A stretch of 64,000 bases of DNA from Solicoccozyma terricola (Eukaryota; Basidiomycota; Tremellomycetes; Filobasidiales; Piskurozymaceae), in contig BCLD01000011.1 in assembly GCA_001600875.1 (NCBI GenBank), positions 688,355 to 752,354 of the forward strand, given 5' to 3'. The position numbers and the translations under genes are program-made. The notes beneath the pieces were generated by a model that was not told the DNA's origin, ran no database searches, and was given only the letters and a program-made list of their open reading frames with translations. Below are positions 32,916 through 44,745 of this stretch, one piece after another. Position 1 is the stretch's first letter; each line of letters starts with the position of its first letter.

Positions 32916-35900
32916 TCACTCCGGATATGAGCACCCTGATACAGTCGTATACGCTCCAGCGGTATCCTGCGAATCATGCCACCCATTCCCTACAACCACC
33001 CCTGTCGCCATCGCCGCCTGTCGAAGGGTCACTGGCGAGCCCGTCGGTGTGAATGTTGGGAAAACAGCGATTTGTTGGGCGGTAAATGACGGAGTTGGAC
33101 CCATAGATGCGGGTGGGAAAGATCCATATGAAGATACTTGATCCGCTGCAATGGTATTAGGTCCCTATTCCCAAAGATCAAAATTCAACACCCAAATTCT
33201 GGTCGAACTGTCCATTCGGTTAGGGACGACTCACTCCACCAGTAGCACTCGCCGGGAAGACTCCCTTGAAGACACCGCCACCTATTCCAAGAGAAGCACA
33301 TGTCCCAGCCGCACTTCTGGGATCTGAGGGCACCCACCCTTGTTCTAGACCGCGTTTATAGTGCCAGAAAGGCGAACTATCGTATCCAAGGTGTGTAGAG
33401 TTTCCGATCTGTAGGGAGAGTGGGGTGGGGGGGGGTTTAGCCGACTGTTGAGATAATTTGTCCGATTTTCCCCTTTCCTGAACGCTGGTTTTCGACTGAC
33501 CTTCCATGTCCAGTGGAACCAATTCTGCAATGAGTCCATATTCGCTTTCGCCATAGTTTGAACATCGGCCTTGGTCTGGTCGGTCCAGAGTCGCCAATCA
33601 TCCCATTGAGCGCATGATCCGACCGCGCTGTAGGTTGGAGTACCGCCGACTCCCACTACAATCGATAACAGAACAGAATTAGCCACCCGGTTCCTGGGAT
33701 GCCGTACAGTAAGGACATACCGAGCCATAGTCCACAATCGTTGATTGCCATACTCCATTCACCACCGATCGTCACTGTTCGGAAGAAAAAGAGGCGGGCG
33801 TTCAAGGTCCATCGGATATCCGGCAGCAAGGTACTTGCCACTCACATCCAAAGTTGGTCTGGCTATCGTTGGTGCCACCAGCCCAGCTGCAGACCGACGC
33901 CCACTGGGTAGACCACGGATTCGTATTGGGAGTCGTGGGGAAAGCGAGATAAGGATGTTCTGCGGGGATTGATGTCAACTTCTCCCAAATATATTTGACC
34001 AGCTTGCCCACACATTCCCAACTCACGGTCCACCGCCACTCGATCTGAGCCAGATAGGAATCCAACGAACTTGGCAATACCCTGGAAATTATCATGTAAG
34101 ACGATGATAGGACCCTTGCCGGCACCATAGCCCGTGATGGACCGGATGAGATCGTAAGCTTGGCAGTAGCTGTGACGATGGACAGAGCCGCAGAGTGGTC
34201 AGACGGTTGGATGAACCTTGATGCCAACATCACAAGGATACGAAACTACTCACAAGCTGGCTATCGCATTGAACCCTACGACAGACGCCTGCACTTCATT
34301 GACGAGCGAGAGCATGGTAACGACGTCTTTATATTGATCTTGGCTAACGAATTCCGTTAGAGAGCGGACGTATTCGAGGGTGCGGACTCCGTTGACGAGG
34401 CCCATGACACCGTACATCCACTATAAGAGGAAGAGAATGATAGGTCAGGTCCGACGTAACGCCGCATCAGACAACGACGATAGCCGACTCACATTGACGA
34501 CACCAGCCTTCCCACTGTGATTCCAGCCATTCTATTGCATCGTTCCACGGGTTCATCAGCGCCTGATGATACCAACTCCAGTCGCTTTCTAAGACCCCGT
34601 AATCACCTGACTGCCCGGCAAAGCATGCATATCCAACAAGATCCTCAGTCCATACTTCCTTGCCCATCCAACGGCTCGTACAAAGTATTCCCAAGAAACG
34701 CCTGCTAGATATGGCTCGCCCGCACTATCGACAGTGGAAATTGCCCAGAACCCGAGTGGGATACGGATGTAGTTGCTGCGATGATGATGATAATTGGGGA
34801 TCAGGATGGAGAAGCAGGTAGGGGGTGAGATAGCAGAGTACGACTACTCACAGCCCGGCACCAGCCATTTCAGCAAAATCCTGCTCGCTGTGTGGCGCAG
34901 CACCAAATCCGATCGTCCCGGTAAATCAGTATCGCCACCACCTCCACGACATAAACCCCTTTGAAACCACATACGTGATAAAAGTCTCATAATGTTCCCT
35001 CATTGCAGCTTCAAATCCAGCATCTCCCAGATTCGTCCTCATCATGGTGCTCAATGTCCATTCGTCGATTGCACCGACCGTTTGACCTTTTCCATCGGGG
35101 TCTCCAGGGATTGAACCGCCGTATGTCTCGAACATGGCTGGACAGATGAATGGTTCAAGTACGAGCCTGAAGCGAAAAAGAAAAAAGGAAAAGAGGAAAA
35201 AGAAAAAAGAGGCAAGGGGGGTTCTCCTTCGTTAGATGTCTCTGGTCGTGGAAATATTTTCGCACGCAACATCCTTTGAATCTCCAACTCACCATCCTCC
35301 AAGATTAACACCCCGAATTGTATCCTTTCCCCAAACCCATTCTTCCGTGATTTTCGGAACCCATGATTGTGCTTGTCCACTAACGTTCCAAGGATTCACA
35401 GGATCGACAGCCCAAGACCCACCGAAATTGTTTATATATGTGAAACTCGTCTTGGTTCCATTGACATAAGTAGTGATTGTTGAGCCGGATGTACCGGATT
35501 GTGGTGCGAGATCGGAAGGATCAGGACCAGTGAGTGGATCTAGTGGGTTGAAAGTAGTTATTGATTGAGTTCCATTAGCGGATGGCTTTGATGTTGGACT
35601 TTTGGATGAAGGGGTAGATGAGGAAGGGGAAGATGAAGATCCAGTTCGATTTTTTTGGTTGTGGATGACAACGTAAACCACTGGTATGACCACAGCTAGT
35701 ACGACGAGGATTGAAATACCAATTCCGATCCAAACCCACTTCTTCTTCTTCTTCGTTACTGATCCACTTTGTTCATCGATACCAATGGGGAATCTATTAC
35801 TCCTAGGGTTCCATTCTTTGCCAGCGTTCAAGTTGGAGTATGACATTGAAGGAATGGCATGAACACCTTGACCAGTTCTTGTTGTTGTCGTCGGTTCACC

Positions 35901-36416
35901 TATCTCGAAATCGAATTTAGAGGAATCGGCGTTTGGATCTGGACTTGGTGGAGCTTGATAACCTGTTCTACGATTCAATTGACCATCACTATCTTCTCCA
36001 AGGTATCTAGATGATTCGTATTTCTCGTATCCGTTGAATGTCGCGGAATCGGTTCGTGGTATGGAATGGAGTGATGAGGCTGGTGAGCGACCGAGGTAGA
36101 GGTGTTGAGGACGTGGACCGGCGAGAGGTTCTTCAAAGTAGTAGTCGGGAGTGGGAGAGTGCTGTGGATGGATGGATGGATGGATGGAAGGATGGATAGA
36201 TGGATGGTGGTCAGTGGATGTTCGTGTGTGTCGATGCGGTATGACCTCGTCCACAGCTGAAACACGAAACAGGCGATCGGACCTCTTGGAATGTAATCGG
36301 AATGTCGCCAGCACACTCACCTCGATTCCATCCTCTGGATCTGGAACCACATGTCCCATACTGTACTCATCCGCAGATGAGATAATAGGCGAGGAAATAG
36401 TCGGTGTGTATGGCAT
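32916..36416 (-). CDS. Membrane-anchored GH5 exo-1,3-beta-glucanase
   Basis: The product is a type II membrane glycoside hydrolase of family 5 (subfamily 9), acting on cell-wall 1,3-beta-glucan. Thirteen minus-strand exons: 36321-36416, 35293-36161, 34975-35166, 34852-34887, 34607-34775, 34493-34531, 34254-34420, 34027-34169, 33846-33959, 33721-33774, 33501-33655, 33235-33408 and 32916-33164; about 818 residues. A Ser/Pro-rich cytosolic head of about 170 residues is followed by five lysines and a membrane span (WVWIGIGISILVVLAVVIPV), then a Ser/Thr stalk with N-glycosylation sites. The catalytic domain starts at DTIRGVNLGGWLVLEPFICP and contains IRIPLGFWAI, LLDMHALPGSQNGWNHSG, the acid/base glutamate in MLSLVNEVQ and the nucleophile glutamate in TIGGEWSMAINDCG. 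The C-terminus is a Ser/Thr-containing tail of about 60 residues. Exons of 36 and 39 nt are micro-exons confirmed by phase. Confidence 0.92.
36163..36207. repeat. GGAT microsatellite in glucanase intron 1
   Basis: About ten degenerate GGAT units occur at the 3' end of intron 36162-36320; on the sense strand they read as ATCC and form the pyrimidine-rich stretch before the acceptor. Confidence 0.8.
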
Positions 36417-36517
36417 GTTTGTCGAGGGGAATGTAGTATGGTGTGTTCTCTGCCGGCGAGGCTAGGATGACTCTCGTTGTCCACTCGAACAGATGGGATA
36501 CGGTGTCTGTTACGGTC

Positions 36518-36548
<31 letters not shown>

Positions 36549-36549
36549 A
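36518..36549. repeat. Trinucleotide (GAT) microsatellite
   Basis: About ten perfect GAT units lie about 100 bp upstream of the glucanase start codon (minus strand). Confidence 0.85.
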
Positions 36550-37449
36550 TATACGTCTACAGTTGTCCTACGTCTTTGTACACGACACCATCCCGTTGAT
36601 ATAGGGGTGAACACCACCACCTTGGTCTCTCCTCTCCATTCCTCATGAGACTGAGACTGAGACCTGGACTTCGCGACCCGCGACGCGTCTTTGTTTGTTG
36701 TCCATCCCCCACGTTACCTATCGGTCATGCGGGAGGGGGCGGTCCCTCAACCCGAACCAAATGTTCCTGCTGGTATGAAGAGGCTTGAGCTCGGTGGGTC
36801 CGGTGGTCCGGTGGTCCGGTGGTCCCGGCGACGGACGGTCCAAGTTGTCAAGTGGAAGTGGGAGAAAGTGGGATAAGTGGGGCTTGAGTGGTTGGAACGC
36901 TGGGGGCTTGGAAGGGAAATGGGAGGTGAGAGAGGTGGGAAGCGCAAGCAAGGAGAGATGAGAGATGAGAGATGAGAGGCGAGAGGCGAGTAAAGGTCAA
37001 TTAATGCGTTCTGGGATAGGAAAGAAGTTGTTACGCAAAAAGTAGGAAGGTACCAGTGGGAATTTAGTAGAGTCGGACCTGTGACTCTGTGCACCGAACC
37101 GGCACGACCCGTTCAGCGGATGACATCCATGAGCATGTCTTGAGATGGAGCACCGTACTTGCAAGACCATACAATAAGATACTGTGCCGGACCTTGGTCC
37201 GTCACCCAGGCAACAGGACGTTGTCGAGACTATAACGTGCTTGGTGATTGTCTATCCAAGGAAACCACGCATGCATTACATATCGATCGGATCTACCAAG
37301 AAATACAACCGGAGGAAAACGAGACTTGAAAGTCATGCACAGAAACTAGTGTACGAACCCTTGCCTTGCGTCATGGTCCACGATCCAGTGCCATGTCCTT
37401 TCCTAGTGCTGCTGAGAACTAGGGGGGGTGCTGCGATGGCCATGGTTCT

Positions 37450-37550
<101 letters not shown>

Positions 37551-37570
37551 TTCTTTCCCCGGGTGGCGAA

Positions 37571-37578
37571 TCACGTGA
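37571..37578. promoter_or_regulatory. TCACGTGA palindrome next to the C tract
   Basis: An exact copy of the octamer seen at 6601 and 29691. Position is intergenic; the gene it would serve is uncertain. Confidence 0.3.
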
Positions 37579-38484
37579 TCTGCCTATTCTGGCTCGCTCA
37601 CGCTTGTCCGGCAGAAGAGCGCACTCAAAAATCTTTAGTAGGGCCCGTAATGTCGTGCGACCAGTGGGTGTCATACAGTATCCTCGCACTCATCTAACAA
37701 CACCACCTCGTCTTCAAATCGATAGAATAGGTGGTGTACGTCTTGATCCTCATACCCCACCGTGGTTCTCCTTCTCACACTCTGGACACCACCACCACTA
37801 CCACCACCACATCAATCTTTTATAATTAGAAAAGAAAAATTCGTTCCGCAACGGATCAATATACACACGCACTCTCTGTGCTTATAGGTGGTTTGCGGAT
37901 CCCACCTGGTATACAGATAGAGAGGTACTACTTAGATGTCAATTGCATTGAGCAAACGGACGGGTAGTAGTAGTGAAAAGGGTCGTTCGAGAGGTGAGTG
38001 TGTGTGTATGGTTTCATAACTATCATGTGGAGTGATGTGGTGGAGGGGGTGTTGGGCGGTGAACGCCTCGTTGGGTGGTGAAAGAGGGTGCTTAAGGAAA
38101 ACCAAGAGGTCGTGAAAACAGTCCAGAGGGAGAATAGAATGCACATCGTCAGGTCTATTGGAAGGTCTTCCGTTGGCGTTTATCGTCTTCAAGGCTAGTG
38201 ATGATGTCAACCTCCAAACTTGATACTTACTCCCATCTATAACCTCTCCCTTATCTCCTCTACACAACGATACAATCCGTCTCTTTTCTTTTCTTCTCTC
38301 TCGCTCAACAGCATCACAAATCTCTTACTCACCACCAATACATAACCTCAACCTCCCACATTCCTCTCCATCATCATCTTCATCCACCCATCATTCTCTC
38401 ACACACCACTCTTCAGGACAAGAACAACAACAACAACAACCGAAATTGAGAATTAGGATCTCCAGTCCGTCTACATCACCTGAG

Positions 38485-41305
38485 ATGAGTGCTTGGAATG
38501 GAATCAGGATGAGAGAAGGTTCGACGAGTTCCTCAGGTGGAGGTGGTAGAGTTGGAGTAAATGGAGGAGGAGGAGGAGCAGGAGGAGGAGGAGTGAAGAT
38601 AGTTGGAGAAGGTAGTGATTGTGTGGAAACTGAGGATGAATTGACAGAAGATGATATGTTGGATGATATTAAGAATACACGAGAGGATAAAAGAAGAAAA
38701 AGAATCAATCAAGGCGCATCTGGATCAGGAACCGTTGGAATATCTACATCCGGATCACCAAATCGAACACCTACAAATACATCTTTCCGCGATAGAGACA
38801 TAAAAGGAAAAGGTAAAGAATTCTCATGTTTACCTTCAAAAGATGCTCGTTCGGCACCGTATTCCACAGATGCGGCGTTGAGGAAAAGGAAGAATCAGAG
38901 ATTGGCGAGTCAGGAGAAGAAGGAAGCGAGGAGAGAGAAGATGTTAAATCATGGAGTTGGAGGTGAAGGGGAAGGACTTGGAGCAGTGGAGTTTGGTCAT
39001 GATGTTGGAGTGGAGAGTGAGGTTGGAGATAGTGAGAGTTTGAGTAGTTTGCCTGAGGATTCTAGGAGTGATCAAGAGAAGATGAATGTGGATGAGGAAA
39101 CGAAGAGGTGAGTTTGGCCGGGCGGGCGGGCGGGACATGTTCCACAGCGCACGCACTGACGATTTCGGGGTGGTGGAACAGACGAAGCACTCCTGAACGC
39201 CATCGTCATCAAATGGCAAAAGACAAACATGCTAGTAAAAAAATGGGAGAAGGTCGTCGTAAAGGTTCTTTCAAGGGTAAAGGTCGAGGTCATGGATCAC
39301 CAACCACTAGAAAATCCGGACGATCACCATTCAAAGGTGGTCGAGTCAATGGAGATGGATTGGATGCGTCAGATGGTGATATCTCTTCCAATGATACCGA
39401 CGGTACGGATGAGGATGAGGCGGTCAATGAAGATGATGAAGACGAGCCAAATGGATTCGTAGGGGAGGCAGCTAGATTGGTAGATGAAGCGCCTCTTCCA
39501 CAAGGAATAGACCCAAAAGATGTGGAAGATCCGCTGTTGGATGCTGTCCCTACAATGGTGGTCAGGCAGAGTGGTAATTGGATGGAGGAGTCGAGTGATG
39601 AGGTGAGAATTGGCCGCCTACGGGGGGATCGCTGAAAGAAGGCCCGTCAAGCTGACCGTTCGAGTGAATATTCCAGGAATTCCTCTTCGAGTCCCTCTCC
39701 GACTACTCCGTCAACCACTTTATCAATGAGGAACAAACCGACTCGCCAGAGTCGTCGAGCGGTAGTGATTCTTCCGCATCAGAAGAGGATGATCCCATGC
39801 TCGATGTCTTTGGCACCGCCATCGGACTCGAGGACTCTGCGGATCTTCCGCTCGTTTTAATGGAAGACTGGTGTGGAAATCTCATCTTTGCCCAGCCTCG
39901 GATGTCCGAGGAAGCCCCCAGCGAACGTCGTCGTCGGAATGGCTCTAAATCCCGCAGTCGGAGCAGCCGTTCCGCCCGAGGATCTCGCACTGGAAGTACC
40001 TCAAACGGAGATGCTCCCGTCCTCCTCATTGATCCGGAGGCCATCGAGCAGGATTGGGACGACGAATGTGACATGGAGGACATGGATGGAGGAGACACTA
40101 CCGACAGTCTTCCGTCCGACGAGGACATGCCGAGTCCGCCCGAGATCGGTCCATTCTCTCTAGCCGCCAAGGGTATCGAGGCGAACAACGCGGCGTTCGG
40201 AGTCACCACCATCGACGAGGCCGCTCTTGCTCAGGATCTTGGTGTCCCCCTCGAAGACGCTCGCAACCTTCTTGAAAGGGTCCATACGGAGGAGGCACTC
40301 CAGGCTCAAGGTCTGACCGATATTGCAAGCTTCTCTTGTGAACCCGTCGTCACGCCAGGAGACTCTGTTGTATCTGAGGGAATCCTAGGTGATAACCTCG
40401 TTGGCTCTCCTTCGGCATCGACATCGAATGGCGCAACCGTTTCACCGGTGCCATCTTCCGCAGTGCCGTTCACTTCGCCGGCCGTCGGATCAGGTGTACC
40501 CGTCATGGGATCGTTCTTGCCCGAGTGTGCAGACCCTGGAAAGCGAGCGGTCATTGACGGCACCGGCAAGAATACGCCCAGTCCATTCGCTCGAAAGGGC
40601 GCCCTTCGAGGTCGCACCCGTAGTGGCAAGGTCGGCGGATCTGCTATCAAGAAGCAGACACTTGGCAGCGTCACCACATCGCCATTGCGCCGACCTCGCT
40701 TCTCCTCAGTCCCTGCGACTTCTCGCGGTCGCTTCCGAAACGGGCACATCGACTCTGGACTCCGAGGGCAAGGTTTCGACCGTGAGGACACCCCCTCGGA
40801 CGCCGATTTGCCCGCTGAACCTATTTCTATCGATGATGTCCTTGACACCAATGCTCTACACCACCATACCTACGAGACCGACCATCACGGCGAACTCGAA
40901 GGGTCGCGCCACATGCGCAGTCTACGCCGTTGGGAAAAAGTCCCCATCACGACCTTCCGGCGGAGTCGTATCAGCTCAATCGACCAGGACGGGCACTTCA
41001 TGCCATCTGGATCCGCACATGGCTATCCTACCACCGGAGCAGCGCTTCGGAATGCCATGGCTAGTCCCGGCTCTACCCTCGCGGCGGATAACCATCGCAA
41101 CCAGCTCATCTTCTCTCAAGGCATGATCATCTCGCCAGTGCTTTCGCCAGTCAACGAAACGACTGCGGTTTATGGCGGCGATGATGATCACATGTCTCGG
41201 AAATCGCGCAGGAAAGAGGACAGGAGGGCTAGGAATGGGACAACCAAAAGATTGCGAACCTCATCTCTTGGGGTCATGCCACCACTTGATTTGGGAGGGC
41301 GCTGA
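38485..41305 (+). CDS. Acidic, low-complexity orphan protein
   Basis: Exons 38485-39107, 39182-39602 and 39677-41305 give about 890 residues. The first exon has poly-Gly and a strongly basic helix (AALRKRKNQRLASQEKKEARREKML) reminiscent of a bZIP basic region but with no clear leucine zipper. The middle is Lys/Gly-rich then very acidic (SSNDTDGTDEDEAVNEDDEDEPN in part). Exon 3 opens with the best-ordered part, EFLFESLSDYSVNHFINEEQ, acidic serines, and DLPLVLMEDWCGNLIFAQPR, which could be a conserved nuclear-protein motif. I do not recognise a family; a chromatin or transcription role is only suggested by composition. The reading frame stays open for about 265 nt upstream of the chosen ATG without another ATG, so an upstream first exon is likely. 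Confidence 0.7.
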
Positions 41306-41797
41306 ATTTGAAAATATCACGATTGGCAGTTGTCTTTGTTTTGTGTGTATGTTCGCGGATGTTCCAATGTATTTCCTCAGCTTTCTTGCAAGTACAAAAC
41401 AAATCATGACAAGTACAAACATACTCCTCTATGTGTGCTGCTGGGGACCAAAGAACGTCTCCACAACAGGTCGCTCTAGTCCATCTGTCGGGGGTGCCGG
41501 TACGATGGTCATTATTGGCACCGAAGGTTGCGTATCGTTGGCTTTGTTTGGGCTCTCCCGGTAGAGGAGATCCGTGTTCTGGTTAGGAAATTGATCGTCG
41601 CTGAGGGCAGAAGAGGAAGAGTGCGCTGCTTTCTGGAATGACTGGCTTTGGTCAGGTGTCAACTGGAATGGCATCCGGCGGAAAGTATTCTACGCAAACT
41701 TCTGCGGTGTTGTATAAACATGATGGTGGTCTCGTCAAAGAGCAAGGCTGGCTAAACACACTATGAGCGACATCCTTTGTCATAATTCCCTGATTGA
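41306..41797. other. Convergent intergenic region with a possible small ORF
   Basis: The region lies between the ends of the orphan gene and TAH18. A minus-strand frame at 41429-41674 could encode 81 residues rich in Ser, Pro and Gln. It has an ATG and no obvious homology, and may be part of a 3' untranslated region. Confidence 0.4.
41429..41674 (-). CDS. Possible small protein (81 residues)
   Basis: A single uninterrupted frame starts MPFQLTPDQSQSFQKAAHSS and ends near ETFFGPQQHT. Amino-acid use is plausible for coding sequence, but there is no recognisable domain and no splice signal upstream. It lies in a convergent gap where both neighbours end. I rate it as a candidate only. Confidence 0.2.
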   Translation of the reverse strand: MPFQLTPDQSQSFQKAAHSSSSALSDDQFPNQNTDLLYRESPNKANDTQPSVPIMTIVPAPPTDGLERPVVETFFGPQQHT

Positions 41798-44516
41798 TCA
41801 CCATGTTTCCTCCGCCCCTCGCCCGCCCAGTTCAAACATATCGTCTACATAGGCCTCTGCCTCGTTGATCGGCAAGCTTCCCACGCCAGATTCCAAGCTG
41901 ATGCACCATGCGATTGCAGCTCTGACGCTCTTGGGCATTGCGTTGGACGACCTGCAAGGAAACGACTCAGAACATAGTGTAGGAGGAGAGTTGTCGGTGA
42001 GACCTTACCCTGAAATGTATACGTAGCCCTGGCGGACGTACACCCAGTCGTGAATTATCTTTGCATCCTGTTTGATGAGGTCCTGGACATAGATTTTCTC
42101 AGGCTGTGACAGGTTTTGCTCAGATGTATATCGTGCACCGGAACGACTGTTACGTACTTGATCTCTCGACGGAGCTATCCGAACTCTTGCACCGTGTCTC
42201 TCCATTTCCTCCCAGTCATGTTCAAAGAATAGATCCTGGGTTCGACTGCGACAGCCAAAGTAGAGCACCGTATCTGCCATATGTCATTTAGTTAGTATTA
42301 GTTCTGCGACAGCAGCGGGTCGGAGCTTACTAGGACCTTCGCCCTGTCGTATTCGCTCCTCGGCGAACGCTCTCATCGGCGCGACACCAGTCCCAGGCCC
42401 GATCAGTACCACCGGGGTATCATGCACCTCCGGAAGAAAAAGAGTCGGTTCCTCGAACCCGACCGAAATGTGTGCACCTGTCCAAAGGTTGTCAGCAGGC
42501 TGCCAGAATTGGTCATGTCGATCACCTTACCTTCATTAAGGCTCGTCAACCACGACGAGCACAGGCCCTGCCGCCGTATAAGCAGATTGGTCTTATAGTC
42601 GACCATCGCAATCAACAGCTGGACCCGTCCGGGATGGGACTGCACATCCCCTGGTCATCAGCATCCCACTGGTCGAGAGTCGTGCTCTCAACTCACTCCG
42701 AATGACGAGGCGATAGAGAACCTTCTTCGTCTGATTGGCTGCAACACCTCCAGAATGTGTGAGAGGGGTATACGAGTCGCTCGGAAATCCGCTAATGTCT
42801 CCACGATAGTTCGAGATGGTCTTGTTGCGTAGGTGTGAATTTCATCCTACGATGCTAAACGTCTTCTGCAAGTGCACTCCAAGCATCCAAACACGCCAGG
42901 ACTCACAGGATCAGCTATAAACTCGTCTAACCTCTCCTGTTCACGGTCATCGGGCGTGAACCGTCTCATCCACTCGAAAAATGACTTCCGAGGTGATGCT
43001 CGAAGATCCAAGTGAGTTGTCAGTAGCTCTCTGAGGGTGGTGATCGAGCCTGCTGGTGGTAAAGACCATGATAGTGGTTGATCTGGAAGAGTTGGTGGGT
43101 GTCAGAAAATGATGGAGGGTCATCGGGAGAGGAGTAAACTCACCATTACAGAGCTCCCTGATGATTACCTGTTTATTGGCGTCTTCTTCCAGTCCCATGA
43201 GTTGCAGAAAGCGATCCACCTCCTGCTTAGATGACTTTGGACGTAACGAGCATACTGCTCCAGTTGCATATGACCTGTGAAACGGATGATGAGCAATCTT
43301 CACAGCGTCGTCCTCTTTTCGATCGCTCGGTTTCATTCACTTTGTATGATCCTCTAACATCAATTCAATCTCTCGGACATCCTGCCACCAACCCTCTGGA
43401 GTCACTCGTCTGTTTTTCTGTAGGATTGCGGGCGTCATCTGGTCCTCCAACGTATGATGTAGATGTGCCTTTCGATGGGCTCCAATGTCCAAATGAGCCG
43501 TACGATTTGCGAGTGATGTAATCACACCACCGTTCGAATCTAGCGAATCAACACCATTTGATATCGTTGTTGCAGGGGAAAGTTCGTATAATGGTGGTGG
43601 AACAGAGGTAGGTGAGTATATCTCGAAGGAAGGTGGTGGAGTCGGTAAATAAGGTAACATGACTTCGACTGTTCTATTCAACCAAGGTATGAAAGTTTCT
43701 TCGATCCTGAAATCAGGAAGATTCGGAATCAGTAAATCCCCCCTATCAAACCTCAAAAGATAAATGGTCCACTCACCCATCAGGAGCCCTCTCGTCACCC
43801 CAAGCTAGACAAGCCCTTCCAACAGCTTCCTTCCCTTTCCCACCATCTCTATCTCTCTCGGCATTTTCCAAATCCCGATTAACTCGCTGCTCCTCAATGC
43901 TCCCGTGTACAGTTCCAACGAGATTCGCTCCAAGAGATAACATCCTACGTGCTAGGATTTTCCCCGCGTAGCAGAATTTCTCGTATGACGAGTCTCCAAG
44001 CCCGTAGAGAGCGAATGATACGTCTGTTGATCAAGTGTGAACAAGGCGTTAATATGTGTCATACGACGTGTACGATAGGTTAGTAGGCTTGATTATTCAC
44101 CTTCGAGTATATCCGATGGGAGTCCTTGACGTAGGAGGGCTTTCCAGAGTGGAAGCATTGCTGGTGGTGGATCACCCCGACCATGAGTGGAGGTGATAAG
44201 AATGACAAGAGGAATATGAGGTAAATGTGCCTGTGGTGGTGATGTTCGCAGCCTCAGGATTCCATTCAGAGCGCACAATGTATGACTCCCCGCTTACTAT
44301 ATTGAAATGCTTCATCGATTGAACTGTACATCTTCCGCCTCTCCTTCTGATCTCCCGACCTACCCGTTCAGCGGTATCTTGAGCGTTTCCAGTTTCAGAC
44401 GCATAGAGGATCTCGATCTTTTCAGGAAGGCTGAGGGATGAAGAGGAGGAAGAGGATGATTCAGAAGCGGCGTCGGACGGAGACCGGTCTTGGTGGGGGA
44501 AAGAGTGATGGACCAT
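41798..44516 (-). CDS. TAH18: NADPH-dependent diflavin oxidoreductase Tah18
   Basis: Tah18 transfers electrons from NADPH through FAD and FMN to the Fe-S protein Dre2 in cytosolic iron-sulfur assembly. Eleven minus-strand exons: 44298-44516, 44101-44230, 43777-44023, 43341-43706, 43144-43274, 42907-43082, 42697-42846, 42531-42639, 42331-42477, 42009-42273 and 41798-41951; about 697 residues. The flavodoxin domain has IEILYASETGNAQDTAERVGRE, LVILITSTHGRGDPP and FALYGLGDSSYEKFCYAGK. The linker contains a poly-variable insert, then EGWWQDVREIEL. The FAD domain shows RRRRFSIASSF, and the NADPH domain VVLIGPGTGVAPMRAFAEER, NTVLYFGCRS and QDLIKQDAKIIHDWVYVRQGYVYISG. The end contains SVRAAIAWCISLE. 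A CACGTG element is 69 bp upstream of the start. Confidence 0.94.
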
Positions 44517-44584
44517 CGTTGAGCATATGGGGGGATGTCATGACATATATCTGCCATTTGCTGCTCATGAATCTCGATGCGAGT

Positions 44585-44590
44585 CACGTG
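44585..44590. promoter_or_regulatory. CACGTG E-box upstream of TAH18
   Basis: The hexamer is 69 bp upstream of the TAH18 start codon and also lies just beyond the isocitrate lyase stop codon. Confidence 0.4.
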
Positions 44591-44745
44591 CACGAGGTGA
44601 CATCCCTCGTAGGATGACAGGCATAGATGGGAAATCATACAACATGCCACTTCTCCGACAAACTCGCAAACACATCGATCGGGCTGGTATCATCGTTCTC
44701 CAGGGGCAATTCGGACAGCTCAGACTCATAATTTTCTTGGTTCTT

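Noticed and set aside
32452..33141. 229-codon plus-strand frame containing an unknown residue
   Set aside because: It crosses the N in a homopolymer and runs antisense over the glucanase last exon, whose sequence and phase are well supported.
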